Assembly (NCBI RefSeq): GCF_001592365.1
Contig: NZ_BCWU01000014.1
Location: 35,182-99,181 of the forward strand
Direction of reading: 5' to 3'
Origin: Gordonia hydrophobica NBRC 16057
GTDB lineage: Bacteria; Actinomycetota; Actinomycetes; Mycobacteriales; Mycobacteriaceae
DNA: 64,000 bases
The notes under the pieces are model-generated. The model was given only the letters and a program-made list of their open reading frames with translations, did no database searches and was not told where the DNA came from. This document shows, in pieces, positions 50,851 through 60,909 of this stretch. The position numbers and the translations under genes were made by a program. Each line of letters opens with the position of its first letter. Positions within the stretch are counted from its first letter, which is position 1.

Positions 50851-53099
50851 GCGACAAGACCATTCCGAGTTTCGCCGACGTCGCCCTGACCGGCGACACC
50901 GCACCGGCCGCGGCCGGTACCGGAGCCGACCAGACGCAGCCGCTGGCCGCCGCGCACGGCTACACCGCCGAGCAGGTCACCTGGAACACTCCCGAGCAGA
51001 TCGACGTTCAGCCGGTCTTCACCCGCGCCGACCGCGACGCCGTCGCGGCAGGCGACGACGGATACCCGCTCGACTCCATTCCCGGAGCCGCGCCCTTCAT
51101 CCGCGGCCCGTACCCCACGATGTACGTCAACCAGCCGTGGACCATTCGCCAGTACGCGGGCTTCTCGACCGCTGCCGAATCGAACGCCTTCTACCGCCGC
51201 AACCTCGCAGCGGGCCAGAAGGGCCTGTCGGTCGCCTTCGACCTCGCCACCCACCGCGGCTACGACTCGGACCACCCGCGGGTCGCGGGCGACGTCGGCA
51301 TGGCCGGTGTGGCGATCGACTCCATCCTGGACATGCGTCAGCTGTTCGACGGCATCGACCTGGGCAGCGTCTCGGTCTCGATGACGATGAACGGCGCCGT
51401 GCTGCCGATCCTCGCGCTCTACGTCGTCGCCGCCGAAGAGCAGGGCGTGCCGCCGGAGAAGTTGGCCGGAACCATTCAGAACGACATTCTGAAGGAGTTC
51501 ATGGTCCGCAACACCTACATCTATCCGCCGACGCCGTCGATGCGGATCATCTCGGACATCTTCGCGTACACCAGTCAGAAGATGCCGAAGTTCAACTCCA
51601 TCTCCATCTCGGGTTACCACATCCAGGAGGCCGGAGCGACGGCCGATCTGGAGCTCGCGTACACCCTGGCCGACGGCGTCGAATACATCCGCGCCGGCCT
51701 GGAGGCCGGACTGGACATCGATCAGTTCGCGCCGCGGCTGTCGTTCTTCTGGGGCATCGGCATGAACTTCTTCATGGAGGTCGCCAAGCTGCGCGCCGCG
51801 CGCCTGCTGTGGAGCGAGCTCGTCGCGAAGTTCGACCCGAAGAACAGCAAGAGCCTGTCGCTGCGGACGCACTCGCAGACGTCGGGCTGGTCGCTGACCG
51901 CGCAGGACGTCTACAACAACGTCGCCCGGACCTGCGTCGAGGCCATGGCCGCGACGCAGGGTCACACGCAGTCGCTGCACACCAACGCGCTCGACGAGGC
52001 GATCGCCCTGCCGACGGATTTCTCGGCGCGCATCGCTCGCAACACCCAGTTGCTGCTGCAGCAGGAATCGGGCACCACGCGGCCGATCGACCCCTGGGCG
52101 GGGTCGAACTACGTCGAATGGCTCACCCACCACCTCGCCGAGAAGGCCCGCGCGCACATCGCGGAGGTGGAAGAGGCCGGCGGCATGACGCAGGCCATCA
52201 ACGAAGGCCTGCCGAAGCTGCGCATCGAGGAGGCCGCTGCGCGCACCCAGGCGCGCATCGACTCCGGGCAGCAGCCGCTGATCGGCGTCAATAAGTACCG
52301 CGTCGCCGAGGATGAGGAGATCGAGGTCCTCAAGGTCGACAACTCCAAGGTCCGCGCCGAGCAGCTCGCCAAGTTGGCCAAGCTCCGTGCCGAGCGCGAT
52401 CAGTCGGCGGTCGACGCCGCGCTGGCCGATCTCACCCGCGCCGCGGGCGAAGCCGGCGGCAGCGATCTGGACAACAACCTGATGGCGCTGGCCATCAACG
52501 CCGCGCGCGCAGGCGCCACGGGCGGAGAGATCTCCGACGCGATGGAGAAGGTCTTCGGTCGCCACCAGGCCGAGATCCGGACCATCAGCGGCGTGTACCG
52601 CAACGAGGCAGGTGATTCCGTGAGCAATATCGACGAGGCCATGGCGGTCGTCGACGCGTTCGCCGACGCCGAGGGCCGTCGTCCGCGCGTGCTGGTCGCG
52701 AAGATGGGCCAGGACGGGCACGACCGCGGCCAGAAGGTCATCGCCACCGCGTTCGCCGACCTCGGGTTCGACGTCGACGTGGGCCCGCTGTTCGCGACGC
52801 CGGAAGAGGTCGCGACGCAGGCCGCGGACAACGACGTGCACGTCGTCGGTGTCTCGTCGCTCGCGGCGGGTCACCTCACGCTGGTGCCGGCGCTCAAGAA
52901 GGCGCTGGCCGATGTCGGGCGCGAGGACATCATGATCGTCGTCGGCGGCGTGATCCCTCCGGGCGACTTCGACGACCTGTACGAGGCCGGGGCCGCGGCG
53001 ATCTTCCCGCCGGGCACGGTGATCGCGGACAGCGCGGTGGACTTGATCCGGAAGCTGGCCGATCAGCTGGGCCTGGAACTGGCTGCCGCAGGCGAATGA
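50847..53099 (+). CDS. mutB: Methylmalonyl-CoA mutase large (catalytic) subunit
   Basis: The 750-residue protein contains the catalytic TIM barrel (about 60-600) and the C-terminal cobalamin domain. The cobalt ligand is H625 in the DGHDRG motif (D623-G-H), with GVSSLAAGH and GGVIPPGDF following as in base-off B12 proteins. Start and stop overlap mutA and meaB by four bases each, so the three products are translationally coupled. The family assignment is secure. Confidence 0.98.
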   Translation: MSDKTIPSFADVALTGDTAPAAAGTGADQTQPLAAAHGYTAEQVTWNTPEQIDVQPVFTRADRDAVAAGDDGYPLDSIPGAAPFIRGPYPTMYVNQPWTIRQYAGFSTAAESNAFYRRNLAAGQKGLSVAFDLATHRGYDSDHPRVAGDVGMAGVAIDSILDMRQLFDGIDLGSVSVSMTMNGAVLPILALYVVAAEEQGVPPEKLAGTIQNDILKEFMVRNTYIYPPTPSMRIISDIFAYTSQKMPKFNSISISGYHIQEAGATADLELAYTLADGVEYIRAGLEAGLDIDQFAPRLSFFWGIGMNFFMEVAKLRAARLLWSELVAKFDPKNSKSLSLRTHSQTSGWSLTAQDVYNNVARTCVEAMAATQGHTQSLHTNALDEAIALPTDFSARIARNTQLLLQQESGTTRPIDPWAGSNYVEWLTHHLAEKARAHIAEVEEAGGMTQAINEGLPKLRIEEAAARTQARIDSGQQPLIGVNKYRVAEDEEIEVLKVDNSKVRAEQLAKLAKLRAERDQSAVDAALADLTRAAGEAGGSDLDNNLMALAINAARAGATGGEISDAMEKVFGRHQAEIRTISGVYRNEAGDSVSNIDEAMAVVDAFADAEGRRPRVLVAKMGQDGHDRGQKVIATAFADLGFDVDVGPLFATPEEVATQAADNDVHVVGVSSLAAGHLTLVPALKKALADVGREDIMIVVGGVIPPGDFDDLYEAGAAAIFPPGTVIADSAVDLIRKLADQLGLELAAAGE

Positions 53100-54091
53100 C
53101 GCGCCCCGCTCGTCGCCCGGTCGACGTCGAGGCGTTGACCGAGGGCGTCCTCTCCGGGAACCGTGCCCAGCTCGCCAGGGCGATCACCCTCGTCGAGTCG
53201 GTCCGACCCGATCATCGGGTCGCGGCGCAGCAGTTGCTGTTGAACCTGACGCCGCACGCGGGGAAGTCGTTCCGCGTCGGCATCACCGGTGTGCCGGGCG
53301 TCGGCAAGTCGACGACCATCGAGGCGCTCGGCATGTACCTGATCGAGCAGGGGCATCGCGTCGCGGTGCTGGCCGTCGACCCCTCGTCGACCCGTACCAA
53401 GGGCTCGATCCTCGGCGACAAGACCCGCATGGGCCGGCTGTCGGCGGCGCCGGAGGCGTATGTCCGGCCGTCGCCGAGCTCGGGCACGCTGGGCGGTGTC
53501 ACGAAGGCCACGCGCGAGACGATCGTGCTCGTGGAGGCGGCCGGATACGACGTCGTCCTGGTCGAGACCGTCGGCGTGGGCCAGTCGGAGGTCAGCGTCG
53601 CAGGCATGGTGGACGTCTTCACGTTCCTGACGCTCGCGCGCACCGGCGACTCGCTGCAGGGCATCAAGAAGGGTGTGCTGGAGCTCGCCGAGATCGTCGT
53701 CGTCAACAAGGCCGACGGTAAGCACGTCAACGAGGCCAGGGGAGCGGCCCGGGAACTCCGCAACGCACTCGGCTTGATCTATCCGCACGACGCGCTGTGG
53801 CACCCGCCGGTGCTGACGATGAGCGCGATCGAGAACACCGGTGTCGACAGGTACTGGGAGACCATCGAGAAGCATCGCGAAACACTCACCGAGGCGGGGG
53901 AGTTCACCAAACGACGCGCTCAGCAGCAGGTGGACTGGATGTGGACGATGGTCCGGGAGGCCATGCTCAACAAACTCGATGAGGATCCCGACGTCCGGCG
54001 CGTCCGCCGCGAGGTGGAGACCGGCGTCCTGGACGGAAGTCTGACGCCTGCGCTCGCCGCCGAGCAGATCGTCGACGCCGCGGGATTCTGA
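53096..54091 (+). CDS. meaB: Methylmalonyl-CoA mutase chaperone GTPase MeaB
   Basis: MeaB is a G3E-family GTPase that protects the mutase and helps load its cofactor. The 331-residue protein has Walker [10 protein letters not shown] (65-73), the switch regions with DPSSTR and ETVGVGQSE, and the base-specificity motif NKAD. It ends the mutA-mutB-meaB operon, with a four-base overlap to mutB. The annotated name ArgK is historical. Confidence 0.97.
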   Translation: MTRPARRPVDVEALTEGVLSGNRAQLARAITLVESVRPDHRVAAQQLLLNLTPHAGKSFRVGITGVPGVGKSTTIEALGMYLIEQGHRVAVLAVDPSSTRTKGSILGDKTRMGRLSAAPEAYVRPSPSSGTLGGVTKATRETIVLVEAAGYDVVLVETVGVGQSEVSVAGMVDVFTFLTLARTGDSLQGIKKGVLELAEIVVVNKADGKHVNEARGAARELRNALGLIYPHDALWHPPVLTMSAIENTGVDRYWETIEKHRETLTEAGEFTKRRAQQQVDWMWTMVREAMLNKLDEDPDVRRVRREVETGVLDGSLTPALAAEQIVDAAGF

Positions 54092-54111
54092 CGCGCTACC
54101 GGATCGCCTCG

Positions 54112-54131
54112 TCAAGTCTTAGAACTTGATC
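54112..54131. repeat. Second copy of the TCAAGT-N6-ACTTGATC motif
   Basis: TCAAGT (54112-54117) and ACTTGATC (54124-54131) are separated by CTTAGA. The same arms with another 6-base spacer occur at 48025-48044. It lies between convergent meaB and dctA, 21 bases after the meaB stop. It could end transcription as a weak stem or bind a protein. The two copies flank the TVP38-mutA-mutB-meaB block. Confidence 0.5.
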
Positions 54132-54153
54132 GGTGGCTGATCAGGCCGACGCA

Positions 54154-55605
54154 CTAGACGAGCGATGCCTGCAGTTCCCGAACCGGCAGGTCGGTGGTCG
54201 CCGACGGGGTCTCGCCACCGTCGGTTTGCCCGCTGTCGGTCGGAGTGTCATCGAGCTCGGCGTCATCGGTCCGTTCGTCGTCGAGCATCGTGGTCTCGTC
54301 GAACGGCTCCTTGCCGCTCAGCACGCGCACGGCGCGGTCGTGGTCGACGGTCTTGGTCCACGTGCCGATGACGAGGGTGGCGATGGCGTTGCCGGAGAAG
54401 TTGGTGAGCGCGCGTGCCTCGGACATGAAGCGGTCGATGCCGACGATCACGTCGATGCCGTTGACGAGCTCGGGCCGGTGACTCGCCAGTCCGCCGGCGA
54501 GCGTCGCCAGCCCGGCACCGGTCACGCCTGCGGCGCCCTTCGACGCGATCATCATGAACAGGAGCAGCGAGAACTGCTCACCGTAGTTCAGCGGAGCGCC
54601 CATGGCGTCGGCGATGAACAGCGACGCCATCGTCAGATAGATGGCCGTGCCGTCGAGATTGAACGAGTACCCGGTGGGCACCACGATGCCGACGGTGCTC
54701 TTCTCGACGCCCACGTGCTCCATCTTCGCGATCAGGCGCGGCAGGGCGGCTTCGCTCGACGAGGTCGCGACGATCAGCAGGTATTCGCGCGCCAGGTACC
54801 GGGCCAGTTTGAACACGGACAGCTTGGCGACGAGTTTGAGCACCAGGCCGAGGATCACGAACACGAACAGGAAGCAGGTGACGTAGAAGGCCACCATCAG
54901 CAGTCCCAACTGTTTGACCGCGTCGAATCCCGTTGCGCCGACCACCGCGGCCATCGCACCGAGAGCACCGATCGGGGCCAGCCACAGGATCATCACCAGC
55001 ACGCGGAAGACCAGCTTCTGGATCAGTTCGACGCCACGCAGGATGGGAGCACCTGCTCCGCCGATCGCCTGCAGCGCGAACCCGACGAGCAGTGCGATGA
55101 ACAACGTCTGCAGCACGTTGCCGGAGGTCAGTGCGGACAGCATGGACTCCGGGACGATGCCGCTGATGAAGCCCCACGTCCCGCTGCCCTCGTGCGCCTG
55201 CTCGACGAGCCGCGATCCGGTGCCCGAACCGTCGCCGGTGATGTGCAGTCCGGTTCCCGGCTTCAGCAGGTTGCCGACCAGGACGCCGATGCCGAGCGCG
55301 AACGCCGACATGCCGATGAAGTAGGCGAGGGCGAGACCGCCGATTCTGCCGACGCTCGCGGCCTGGCGCACCGATCCGATGCCGAGGACGATCGTGCAGA
55401 AGATCACCGGCGAGATCATCATCTTGATCAGATCGACGAAGATCTCGCCGAGCGGCTTCAGGTCCTTGGCGAACTCCGGCCAGATGAGGCCGATCGCCAC
55501 GCCGCCGATCACCGCGACCACGACCGCCATGTACAGCAGATGAGTGCGATCTCGCTTCCGCTTGGTGTGGGGCGGACGGGATCCGGTGTGAAGCGTCGTT
55601 GACAC
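54154..55605 (-). CDS. dctA: Dicarboxylate/cation symporter, DctA type
   Basis: DctA takes up C4-dicarboxylates such as succinate, fumarate and malate with protons or sodium. The 483-residue protein has about eight membrane segments and two re-entrant loops. It shows the serine-rich TSSSEAALPRL loop and NLDGTAIYL of the substrate site. The tail after about 430 is acidic, rich in D, T and E. The GTG at 55605 has AAGGAG upstream. It is divergent from the sensor kinase gene, the usual arrangement for control by the DcuS/CitA type system next to it. Confidence 0.94.
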   Translation of the reverse strand: MSTTLHTGSRPPHTKRKRDRTHLLYMAVVVAVIGGVAIGLIWPEFAKDLKPLGEIFVDLIKMMISPVIFCTIVLGIGSVRQAASVGRIGGLALAYFIGMSAFALGIGVLVGNLLKPGTGLHITGDGSGTGSRLVEQAHEGSGTWGFISGIVPESMLSALTSGNVLQTLFIALLVGFALQAIGGAGAPILRGVELIQKLVFRVLVMILWLAPIGALGAMAAVVGATGFDAVKQLGLLMVAFYVTCFLFVFVILGLVLKLVAKLSVFKLARYLAREYLLIVATSSSEAALPRLIAKMEHVGVEKSTVGIVVPTGYSFNLDGTAIYLTMASLFIADAMGAPLNYGEQFSLLLFMMIASKGAAGVTGAGLATLAGGLASHRPELVNGIDVIVGIDRFMSEARALTNFSGNAIATLVIGTWTKTVDHDRAVRVLSGKEPFDETTMLDDERTDDAELDDTPTDSGQTDGGETPSATTDLPVRELQASLV

Positions 55606-55771
55606 GGTGTCTCCTTCGACTCGTGGGGGACCGAACACCAGAATCATCGGCGACCGTGTGACGCGCAGCACTCTTGTGTTCATTCTGTACATGACCGCTT
55701 CGGGTCGGAACACCGTCGAGGCGGGAGAAGATCGATGCAGGGATAGAAGGCAGACACGAGGAGGGAGTGCT

Positions 55772-57352
55772 GTGCGCAGGCTTCGGGTACCGCGGCCGCG
55801 GTGGCGGCCGTCGGTCGCCGCGCAGGTCTTCGCCGCGCTGATGGCGCTGTTGATCGGCGTCGCCGTGCTCGGCGGTGTCCTGACCGTCTGGCACGACCGC
55901 GCGACGACCGACGAGCACGCCCGTGAGCGGACCACCGCGGTCGCCGTGGCCGTCGCGCAGGCGCCGTCGACGATCGCCGCGCTCACCAGTCCCGATCCCA
56001 CGGCGGTGCTGCTCCCGGTCACCGACACCATCACCCGCGCAGCGGGACTGGACTTCATCGTCGTGATGGCGCCGGACCGGACGCGCTACACCCACGCGGA
56101 CACCAGTCGGATCGGCGGCACGTTCACCGGCGACATCGGGCCCGCACTGCGCGGAGAGACCTTCACCGAGACGTACACGGGCTCGCTCGGGCCGTCCATT
56201 CGCACGGTCACCCCGGTGTATGCCGAGGACGGTCGGCTGCTCGGCCTCGTCGCCGCGGGCGTGACGCGCGAACGCCTCACCGACCAGGTCCGCGGCCGCG
56301 TGCCGACGCTCCTCGCCGTCCTGGCCGCGGGGCTGCTGGTCGCGGGTGGGATCTCCCTGCTGATCGCACGCCGACTGCGAACGCAGACGCTGGGCCTCAC
56401 GCCCACCGCACTGCGCGAACTCTACGAACATCACGACGCGGTCCTGCACGCGCTGGCCGAGGGGATGATCGTCTTCGACGACGCCGCGCCCGACGGTCCG
56501 GCGGCGGTGGTCAACGACGAAGCCCGCCGCCTTCTCGCACTGCCCACGGGACCGGTGTTGCGCAGCGACCTCCCGCCGTCCCTGCGCGGCGACACCGACC
56601 TCGTGGACGAACTGCACGCGGGCGGGGGCCGCGTCCTGGTGGCGAACCGACAACCGGTCAGCGTGGACGGCAAGCGCATCGGCACCGTGCTGACCGTCCG
56701 CGACCGGACCGAACTCCAAGACGTCCTCGGCGAACTCGACGCGGTCCGCTCACTCGCGAGTGCCCTGAGCTCGCAGGCACACGAACACGCGAACCGCCTG
56801 CACACACTGGTGACGATGATCGAATTGGACCGACGGGCCGAGGCGGTGGAGTGGGCGACGACCCAGTTCGCGGCGTCGGCGAGCCTGCTCGACCGACTTC
56901 CGCCCGCGGCGCCGCCGGAGCTGACCGCGCTCCTCGCGGCGAAGGCCACTGAAGCCGCGACCGCAGGCGTCGAGCTGACCCTGGGCGAGTCTGCGGCGCT
57001 GCTCGGCGGACCGCTGACGACGGCCGAGCTGCTCACCGTGATCGGCAACCTCGTCGACAACGCGATCGACGCCGCCGGAGCCGACGGCTGGGTGGAGATC
57101 GACGCAGGTCCCGACGGCAGCGGACGCTGGGCGGTGCGGATCCAGGACAGCGGTCCGGGCATGTCCGCCGAGGAATTCGCCCGCGCGCGGGTGCGCGGTC
57201 ACTCCAGCAAGCCGTCGACCGGCGTCGTCCACGGACGCGGGCTCGGGCTCGCTCTCGTCGACCAGATCGCGGCGCGTCGGGACGGCACACTTGAAGCACG
57301 GCGGAATCCGTCGACGGTGGAGTTGTCGGTGCCGTCCGTGCGGCAGGCGTGA
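55772..57352 (+). CDS. DcuS/CitA-type sensor histidine kinase
   Basis: The 526-residue protein has membrane segments at about 15-39 and 185-208 enclosing an extracytoplasmic sensor domain, a cytoplasmic PAS-like region (about 222-325), the phosphoaccepting H337 in QAHEHANRLHTL, and an ATPase domain with NLVDNAIDAA and a G-box GRGLGLALV. It belongs to the group that senses citrate or C4-dicarboxylates. The GTG at 55772 follows AGGAGGGAG. It is co-transcribed with the response regulator 9 bases downstream and probably controls dctA. Confidence 0.9.
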   Translation: MRRLRVPRPRWRPSVAAQVFAALMALLIGVAVLGGVLTVWHDRATTDEHARERTTAVAVAVAQAPSTIAALTSPDPTAVLLPVTDTITRAAGLDFIVVMAPDRTRYTHADTSRIGGTFTGDIGPALRGETFTETYTGSLGPSIRTVTPVYAEDGRLLGLVAAGVTRERLTDQVRGRVPTLLAVLAAGLLVAGGISLLIARRLRTQTLGLTPTALRELYEHHDAVLHALAEGMIVFDDAAPDGPAAVVNDEARRLLALPTGPVLRSDLPPSLRGDTDLVDELHAGGGRVLVANRQPVSVDGKRIGTVLTVRDRTELQDVLGELDAVRSLASALSSQAHEHANRLHTLVTMIELDRRAEAVEWATTQFAASASLLDRLPPAAPPELTALLAAKATEAATAGVELTLGESAALLGGPLTTAELLTVIGNLVDNAIDAAGADGWVEIDAGPDGSGRWAVRIQDSGPGMSAEEFARARVRGHSSKPSTGVVHGRGLGLALVDQIAARRDGTLEARRNPSTVELSVPSVRQA

Positions 57353-57361
57353 GGAGCTTCG

Positions 57362-58048
57362 ATGAGCATTCGGGTACTGATCGTCGACGACCAACCGTCG
57401 ATCGCCGCGGCGCACGCGGAGTACGTCGCTCGGATCAGCGGATTCGACGTCTTGACGACCGTCGGCACCGGTGCCGGGGCGATCGACGTCGTTCGTCGTG
57501 CTGCCGCCGGTCCCGCGCCGGTGGACCTCGCCCTCGTCGACATCGGGCTGCCAGACATGAGCGGCCTGGACGTGACCGCAGCGATCGCCGGTGTGACGCC
57601 TCGTCCGGACGTGATCGTGGTGACGTCGGCACGCGACATCGACACCGTGCGGACCGCCGTTGCGCACGGGGCGCTGCAGTACTTGATCAAACCGTTCACG
57701 TTCGCCGCGTTCTCCGCGAAGCTGTCGAGCTATCGGGAGTATCGGCGGGTCCTGGGCAGCGGCGACGTCGAGCAGAGCCAGGTGGACTCCGCCTTCGCGG
57801 CACTGCGTAAGCCGACGGACGGTCCCGCCACGCCGAAGGGAATCGCGGGGCCGACACTGGAGCGGATCACCGCCGTGCTGCGGGAGTCGAGCGACACGTT
57901 GAGCGCCGGCGAGATCGCGCGCCGCGCAGGGATCTCCCGGGTGACCGCGTGGCGTTACCTGGAACGGCTGGTCGACGACCGCGTCTGCGAACGGGTTCCC
58001 GATTACGGCGGACGCGGGCGACCCGAGAACCGCTACCGCTGGCTGTGA
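57362..58048 (+). CDS. CitB/DcuR-type response regulator
   Basis: The 228-residue protein has a receiver domain with D9, D10, the phosphorylation site D60 (in LVDIGLP) and K113, and a C-terminal winged helix-turn-helix (about 165-215 with AGISRVTAWRYLERL). This is the CitB/DcuR architecture and pairs with the kinase just upstream. It lies 9 bases after that gene. The expected target is the divergent dctA promoter. Confidence 0.92.
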   Translation: MSIRVLIVDDQPSIAAAHAEYVARISGFDVLTTVGTGAGAIDVVRRAAAGPAPVDLALVDIGLPDMSGLDVTAAIAGVTPRPDVIVVTSARDIDTVRTAVAHGALQYLIKPFTFAAFSAKLSSYREYRRVLGSGDVEQSQVDSAFAALRKPTDGPATPKGIAGPTLERITAVLRESSDTLSAGEIARRAGISRVTAWRYLERLVDDRVCERVPDYGGRGRPENRYRWL

Positions 58049-58138
58049 TCCGGGCGCGGCTAACATCGTGCGGCACGGTGACGATAATCACTCCAACAGG
58101 ATCCCTCGACCGCGCGCGGGAGACCGCGTACCGACGCC

Positions 58139-58711
58139 GTGATGACATCGCACCGCAACCGACTGTTCGTCGCCCTGGCCGCAGCATCCGTCCTCGTTCC
58201 CGTCGGCACCGCCGCACCCGCACAGGCGGCGCCCGTTCGGGCGCATCCCGCCTCGCAGGTGCCCGCCTATCTGACGGTGTCCACGCCCGTCGTCGGGGGA
58301 CTGGAGATCGGACCGGGCAGTGTGCCCGGCGGACCGTTCCAGCAGGTGACCGTGCGCGCTCGACCCGCGATTCACACCATGCAGTATCCGGCTCCACCCG
58401 CGGCCGTCGACTTCTGGGTCGCCGACGTCGTTCCGTGGAACGCGCAGGTGTCGTCTCGGTATCTGACGGTCTCCTGGCGCAATCTCCGCACCGGAAAGAG
58501 CGGGCGGGTGAATCTGCGCCACTGGCGCACCGTCGCCCGGCCCGGCACCGATCCGGCGCGCCGCTATCCGGCATCCCTGCCGACCGCCGCCGTCGCACCC
58601 ACCGGTGCGGGCCGCGTAGTCGCCACCGTCTCCGTGATGCGCGAACAACACCGGCGGCCGCCGGTCACGATCAGTCTGGTTCCCGGTCTCGTCGGCATCG
58701 ACGTCCCCTGA
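58139..58711 (+). CDS. Small secreted protein of unknown function
   Basis: The 190-residue protein has a signal peptide of about 30 residues ending in AQA. The mature part is beta-rich with YLTVS repeats (about residues 44 and 105), and contains no cysteine. It resembles secreted actinobacterial proteins of unknown role. The GTG at 58139 or the adjacent ATG at 58142 can serve as start. A bidirectional terminator follows. It lies 90 bases after the response regulator and may be outside that operon. Confidence 0.7.
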   Translation: MMTSHRNRLFVALAAASVLVPVGTAAPAQAAPVRAHPASQVPAYLTVSTPVVGGLEIGPGSVPGGPFQQVTVRARPAIHTMQYPAPPAAVDFWVADVVPWNAQVSSRYLTVSWRNLRTGKSGRVNLRHWRTVARPGTDPARRYPASLPTAAVAPTGAGRVVATVSVMREQHRRPPVTISLVPGLVGIDVP

Positions 58712-58720
58712 GAAGACGAG

Positions 58721-58757
58721 CGAAGCCCTCCATCGATCACGTCGATGAAGGGCTTCG
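58721..58757. terminator. Bidirectional hairpin between the secreted protein gene and tRNA-Leu
   Basis: CGAAGCCCT-C-CATCGA (58721-58736) pairs with TCGATG-A-AGGGCTTCG (58742-58757): 9 plus 6 base pairs with one mismatch and a 5-base loop. It sits between two convergent transcripts, 10 bases after the stop on one side and 9 bases from the tRNA 3' end on the other. Confidence 0.75.
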
Positions 58758-58766
58758 ATTCTGCGG

Positions 58767-58852
58767 TGTCCGAGGGGGGACTTGAACCCCCACGTCCGTT
58801 AATAGGACACTAGCACCTCAAGCTAGCGCGTCTGCCATTCCGCCACTCGGAC
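58767..58852 (-). tRNA. tRNA-Leu (anticodon GAG)
   Basis: The 86-base RNA folds as a type II tRNA with a long variable arm. The acceptor arms GTCCGAG and CTCGGAC pair perfectly. The anticodon stem CTAGC/GCTAG encloses TTGAGGT, giving anticodon GAG, which reads CUC. The variable arm is TGTCC-TATTAAC-GGACG and the T loop is GTTCAAG. The discriminator is A and the CCA end is not encoded. It is flanked by the terminator at 58721-58757. Confidence 0.95.
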
Positions 58853-58940
58853 TCGTTCAATTGTGCGCACCCGCTCGGCGGGTGCCGCATAACAATAACC
58901 AAGGTTGCCCCCGTATCCCAAATCCCCTACGAATGAAGAG

Positions 58941-60272
58941 GTGACAGCCTTGCGCGCAACCGATGAAGTAGTGGATCTGGTCAGCCGTCTCATCCAGTTC
59001 GATACGTCGAACACGGGGGAGCCGACGACCACCAAGGGAGAGGCGGACTGTGCCCGCTGGGTCGCATCGCGGCTCGAGGAGGTCGGGTACCCGACCGAGT
59101 ACGTCGAATCCGGCATGCCGGGACGCGGCAACGTCTTCACCCGCCTGCCCGGACGCGACCCGCACCGCGGCGCCCTCCTGATCCACGTCCACCTCGACGT
59201 GGTTCCGGCCGAAGCCGAGGACTGGAGCGTCCACCCGTTCTCCGGCGCGGTTCGGGACGGCTACATCTGGGGTCGCGGCGCCGTCGACATGAAAGACATG
59301 GCGGGCATGGTCCTCGCGCTGGCCCGACAGCTCAAACGGGACGGCACCGTGCCGCCGCGCGACATCGTGTTCGCCTTCCTCGCCGACGAGGAGGCCGGCG
59401 GCAAGTGGGGGTCGCAGTGGCTGGTGGAGCACCGACCGGACCTCTTCGACGGCGTCACCGAGGCCGTCGGCGAGGTCGGCGGATTCTCGCTGACCGTCGA
59501 CCGGCCCGACGGCGGCGTCCGCCGGCTGTACCTCGTCGAGACCGCAGAGAAGGGGCTGTCGTGGATGAAACTGACCTGCGACGCCGCCGCGGGCCACGGC
59601 TCGTTCCTGGCCGCGGAGAACGCGGTCACCGAGATCGCGGCCGCCGTCGCTCGGATCGGCGCGCACACGTTCCCGCTGGTGATGGCCGATTCGGTGCGCG
59701 AGTTCCTCGCCGCGCTCTCGGAGGAGACGGGCCTGGACTTCAGCCCGCAGACCCCGGATCTGGAGTCGGCACTGTTCAAGATCGGCAACCTCGCACGCAT
59801 CATCGGTGCCACCTTGCGCGACACGGCCAACCCGACGATGCTCTCCGCCGGCTATAAGGCCAACGTGATTCCGCAACACGCGGAGGCGGTCATCGACTGC
59901 CGCGTGCTGCCCGGACGGCAGGCCGAGTTCGAGAAGACCATCGACGAGCTCATCGGCCCGAAGGTGAAGCGCGAGTGGATCACTCACCTCGACGCGTATG
60001 AGACCACCTTCGACGGGGATCTGGTGGACGCGATGAACGGCGCGATCCTCGCCCACGACCCCGACGGACGCACCGTCCCGTACATGCTGTCCGGCGGCAC
60101 CGACGCGAAGGCGTTCGCCAAGCTCGGCATCCGCTGCTTCGGCTTCGCCCCGTTGCAGCTGCCGCCGGACCTGGACTTCGCCGCGCTCTTCCACGGTGTG
60201 GACGAGCGGGTGCCCGTAGACTCGATTCTGTTCGGCACCAAAGTTTTCGAGCATTTCCTCACCAACTGCTGA
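58941..60272 (+). CDS. M20 family metallopeptidase
   Basis: The 443-residue protein is a zinc-dependent hydrolase of the M20 family (DapE/ArgE/carboxypeptidase-like). Metal-site residues are H84 and D86 in HVHLD, D116 in GRGAVDMKD, and E150 and E151 in ADEEAGG. It corresponds to Rv2141c, of unknown substrate. The start is uncertain: GTG at 58941 gives MTALRATDE, while TTG at 58950 has better spacing (9 bases) from GAAGAG. It begins the second conserved block of the window. Confidence 0.88.
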   Translation: MTALRATDEVVDLVSRLIQFDTSNTGEPTTTKGEADCARWVASRLEEVGYPTEYVESGMPGRGNVFTRLPGRDPHRGALLIHVHLDVVPAEAEDWSVHPFSGAVRDGYIWGRGAVDMKDMAGMVLALARQLKRDGTVPPRDIVFAFLADEEAGGKWGSQWLVEHRPDLFDGVTEAVGEVGGFSLTVDRPDGGVRRLYLVETAEKGLSWMKLTCDAAAGHGSFLAAENAVTEIAAAVARIGAHTFPLVMADSVREFLAALSEETGLDFSPQTPDLESALFKIGNLARIIGATLRDTANPTMLSAGYKANVIPQHAEAVIDCRVLPGRQAEFEKTIDELIGPKVKREWITHLDAYETTFDGDLVDAMNGAILAHDPDGRTVPYMLSGGTDAKAFAKLGIRCFGFAPLQLPPDLDFAALFHGVDERVPVDSILFGTKVFEHFLTNC

Positions 60273-60311
60273 CGTCGACGGCAGAGTGTGAATCGTCGAA
60301 AGGACCCGATT

Positions 60312-60851
60312 GTGACGACCTATCATCCGTACGAGGCGTTACCGCCGCTCCCCGAGATCACGGTCACCTCCAGCGACTTCGCCGAAGGACAGACGCTGCC
60401 CATGCCGCAGGTGTCCGGGATCTTCGGCGCCGGGGGCGACGACGTCTCGCCCCAGTTGAGCTGGTCGGGCTTTCCCGCCGAGACCAAGAGCTTCGTGGTG
60501 ACCTGCTTCGACCCGGACGCACCGACCGGATCGGGCTTCTGGCACTGGGCGGTGGCCGACATTCCGGCGTCCATCACGTCGTTGGCGACCGGCGCGGGCA
60601 GCCCCGGGTCGGCGGACCTGCCCGCGGGCGCGGTGACCCTCGGCAACGACGCCAGTCTCAAGCAGTTCGTCGGTGCGGGCCCGCCTCCCGGACACGGCCC
60701 GCACCGCTACCTGTTCGCGGTCCATGCCGTGGACGTGGAGTCCCTGGAGCTGCCCGCGGCCGCGACGCCCGGCTTCCTCGGATTCAACCTGTTCTCGCGC
60801 GCCATCGCGCGCGGTGTCCTGACTGGCATCTACGAGCAGCCGTCCGAGTAG
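60312..60851 (+). CDS. PEBP/YbhB family protein
   Basis: The 179-residue protein belongs to the phosphatidylethanolamine-binding protein family, with [15 protein letters not shown] and the GHGPHRYLF motif lining the ligand pocket. The M. tuberculosis homologue is Rv2140c (TB18.6). The GTG at 60312 has AAAGGA 7 bases upstream. It lies 39 bases after the M20 gene on the same strand, suggesting co-transcription. The physiological ligand is unknown. Confidence 0.92.
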   Translation: MTTYHPYEALPPLPEITVTSSDFAEGQTLPMPQVSGIFGAGGDDVSPQLSWSGFPAETKSFVVTCFDPDAPTGSGFWHWAVADIPASITSLATGAGSPGSADLPAGAVTLGNDASLKQFVGAGPPPGHGPHRYLFAVHAVDVESLELPAAATPGFLGFNLFSRAIARGVLTGIYEQPSE

Positions 60852-60909
60852 GACCACACTTGCGGCGGCGAGTGCTGCTCGCCGCCGCGAGTGCGCGTCG
60901 ACGCGGCGG

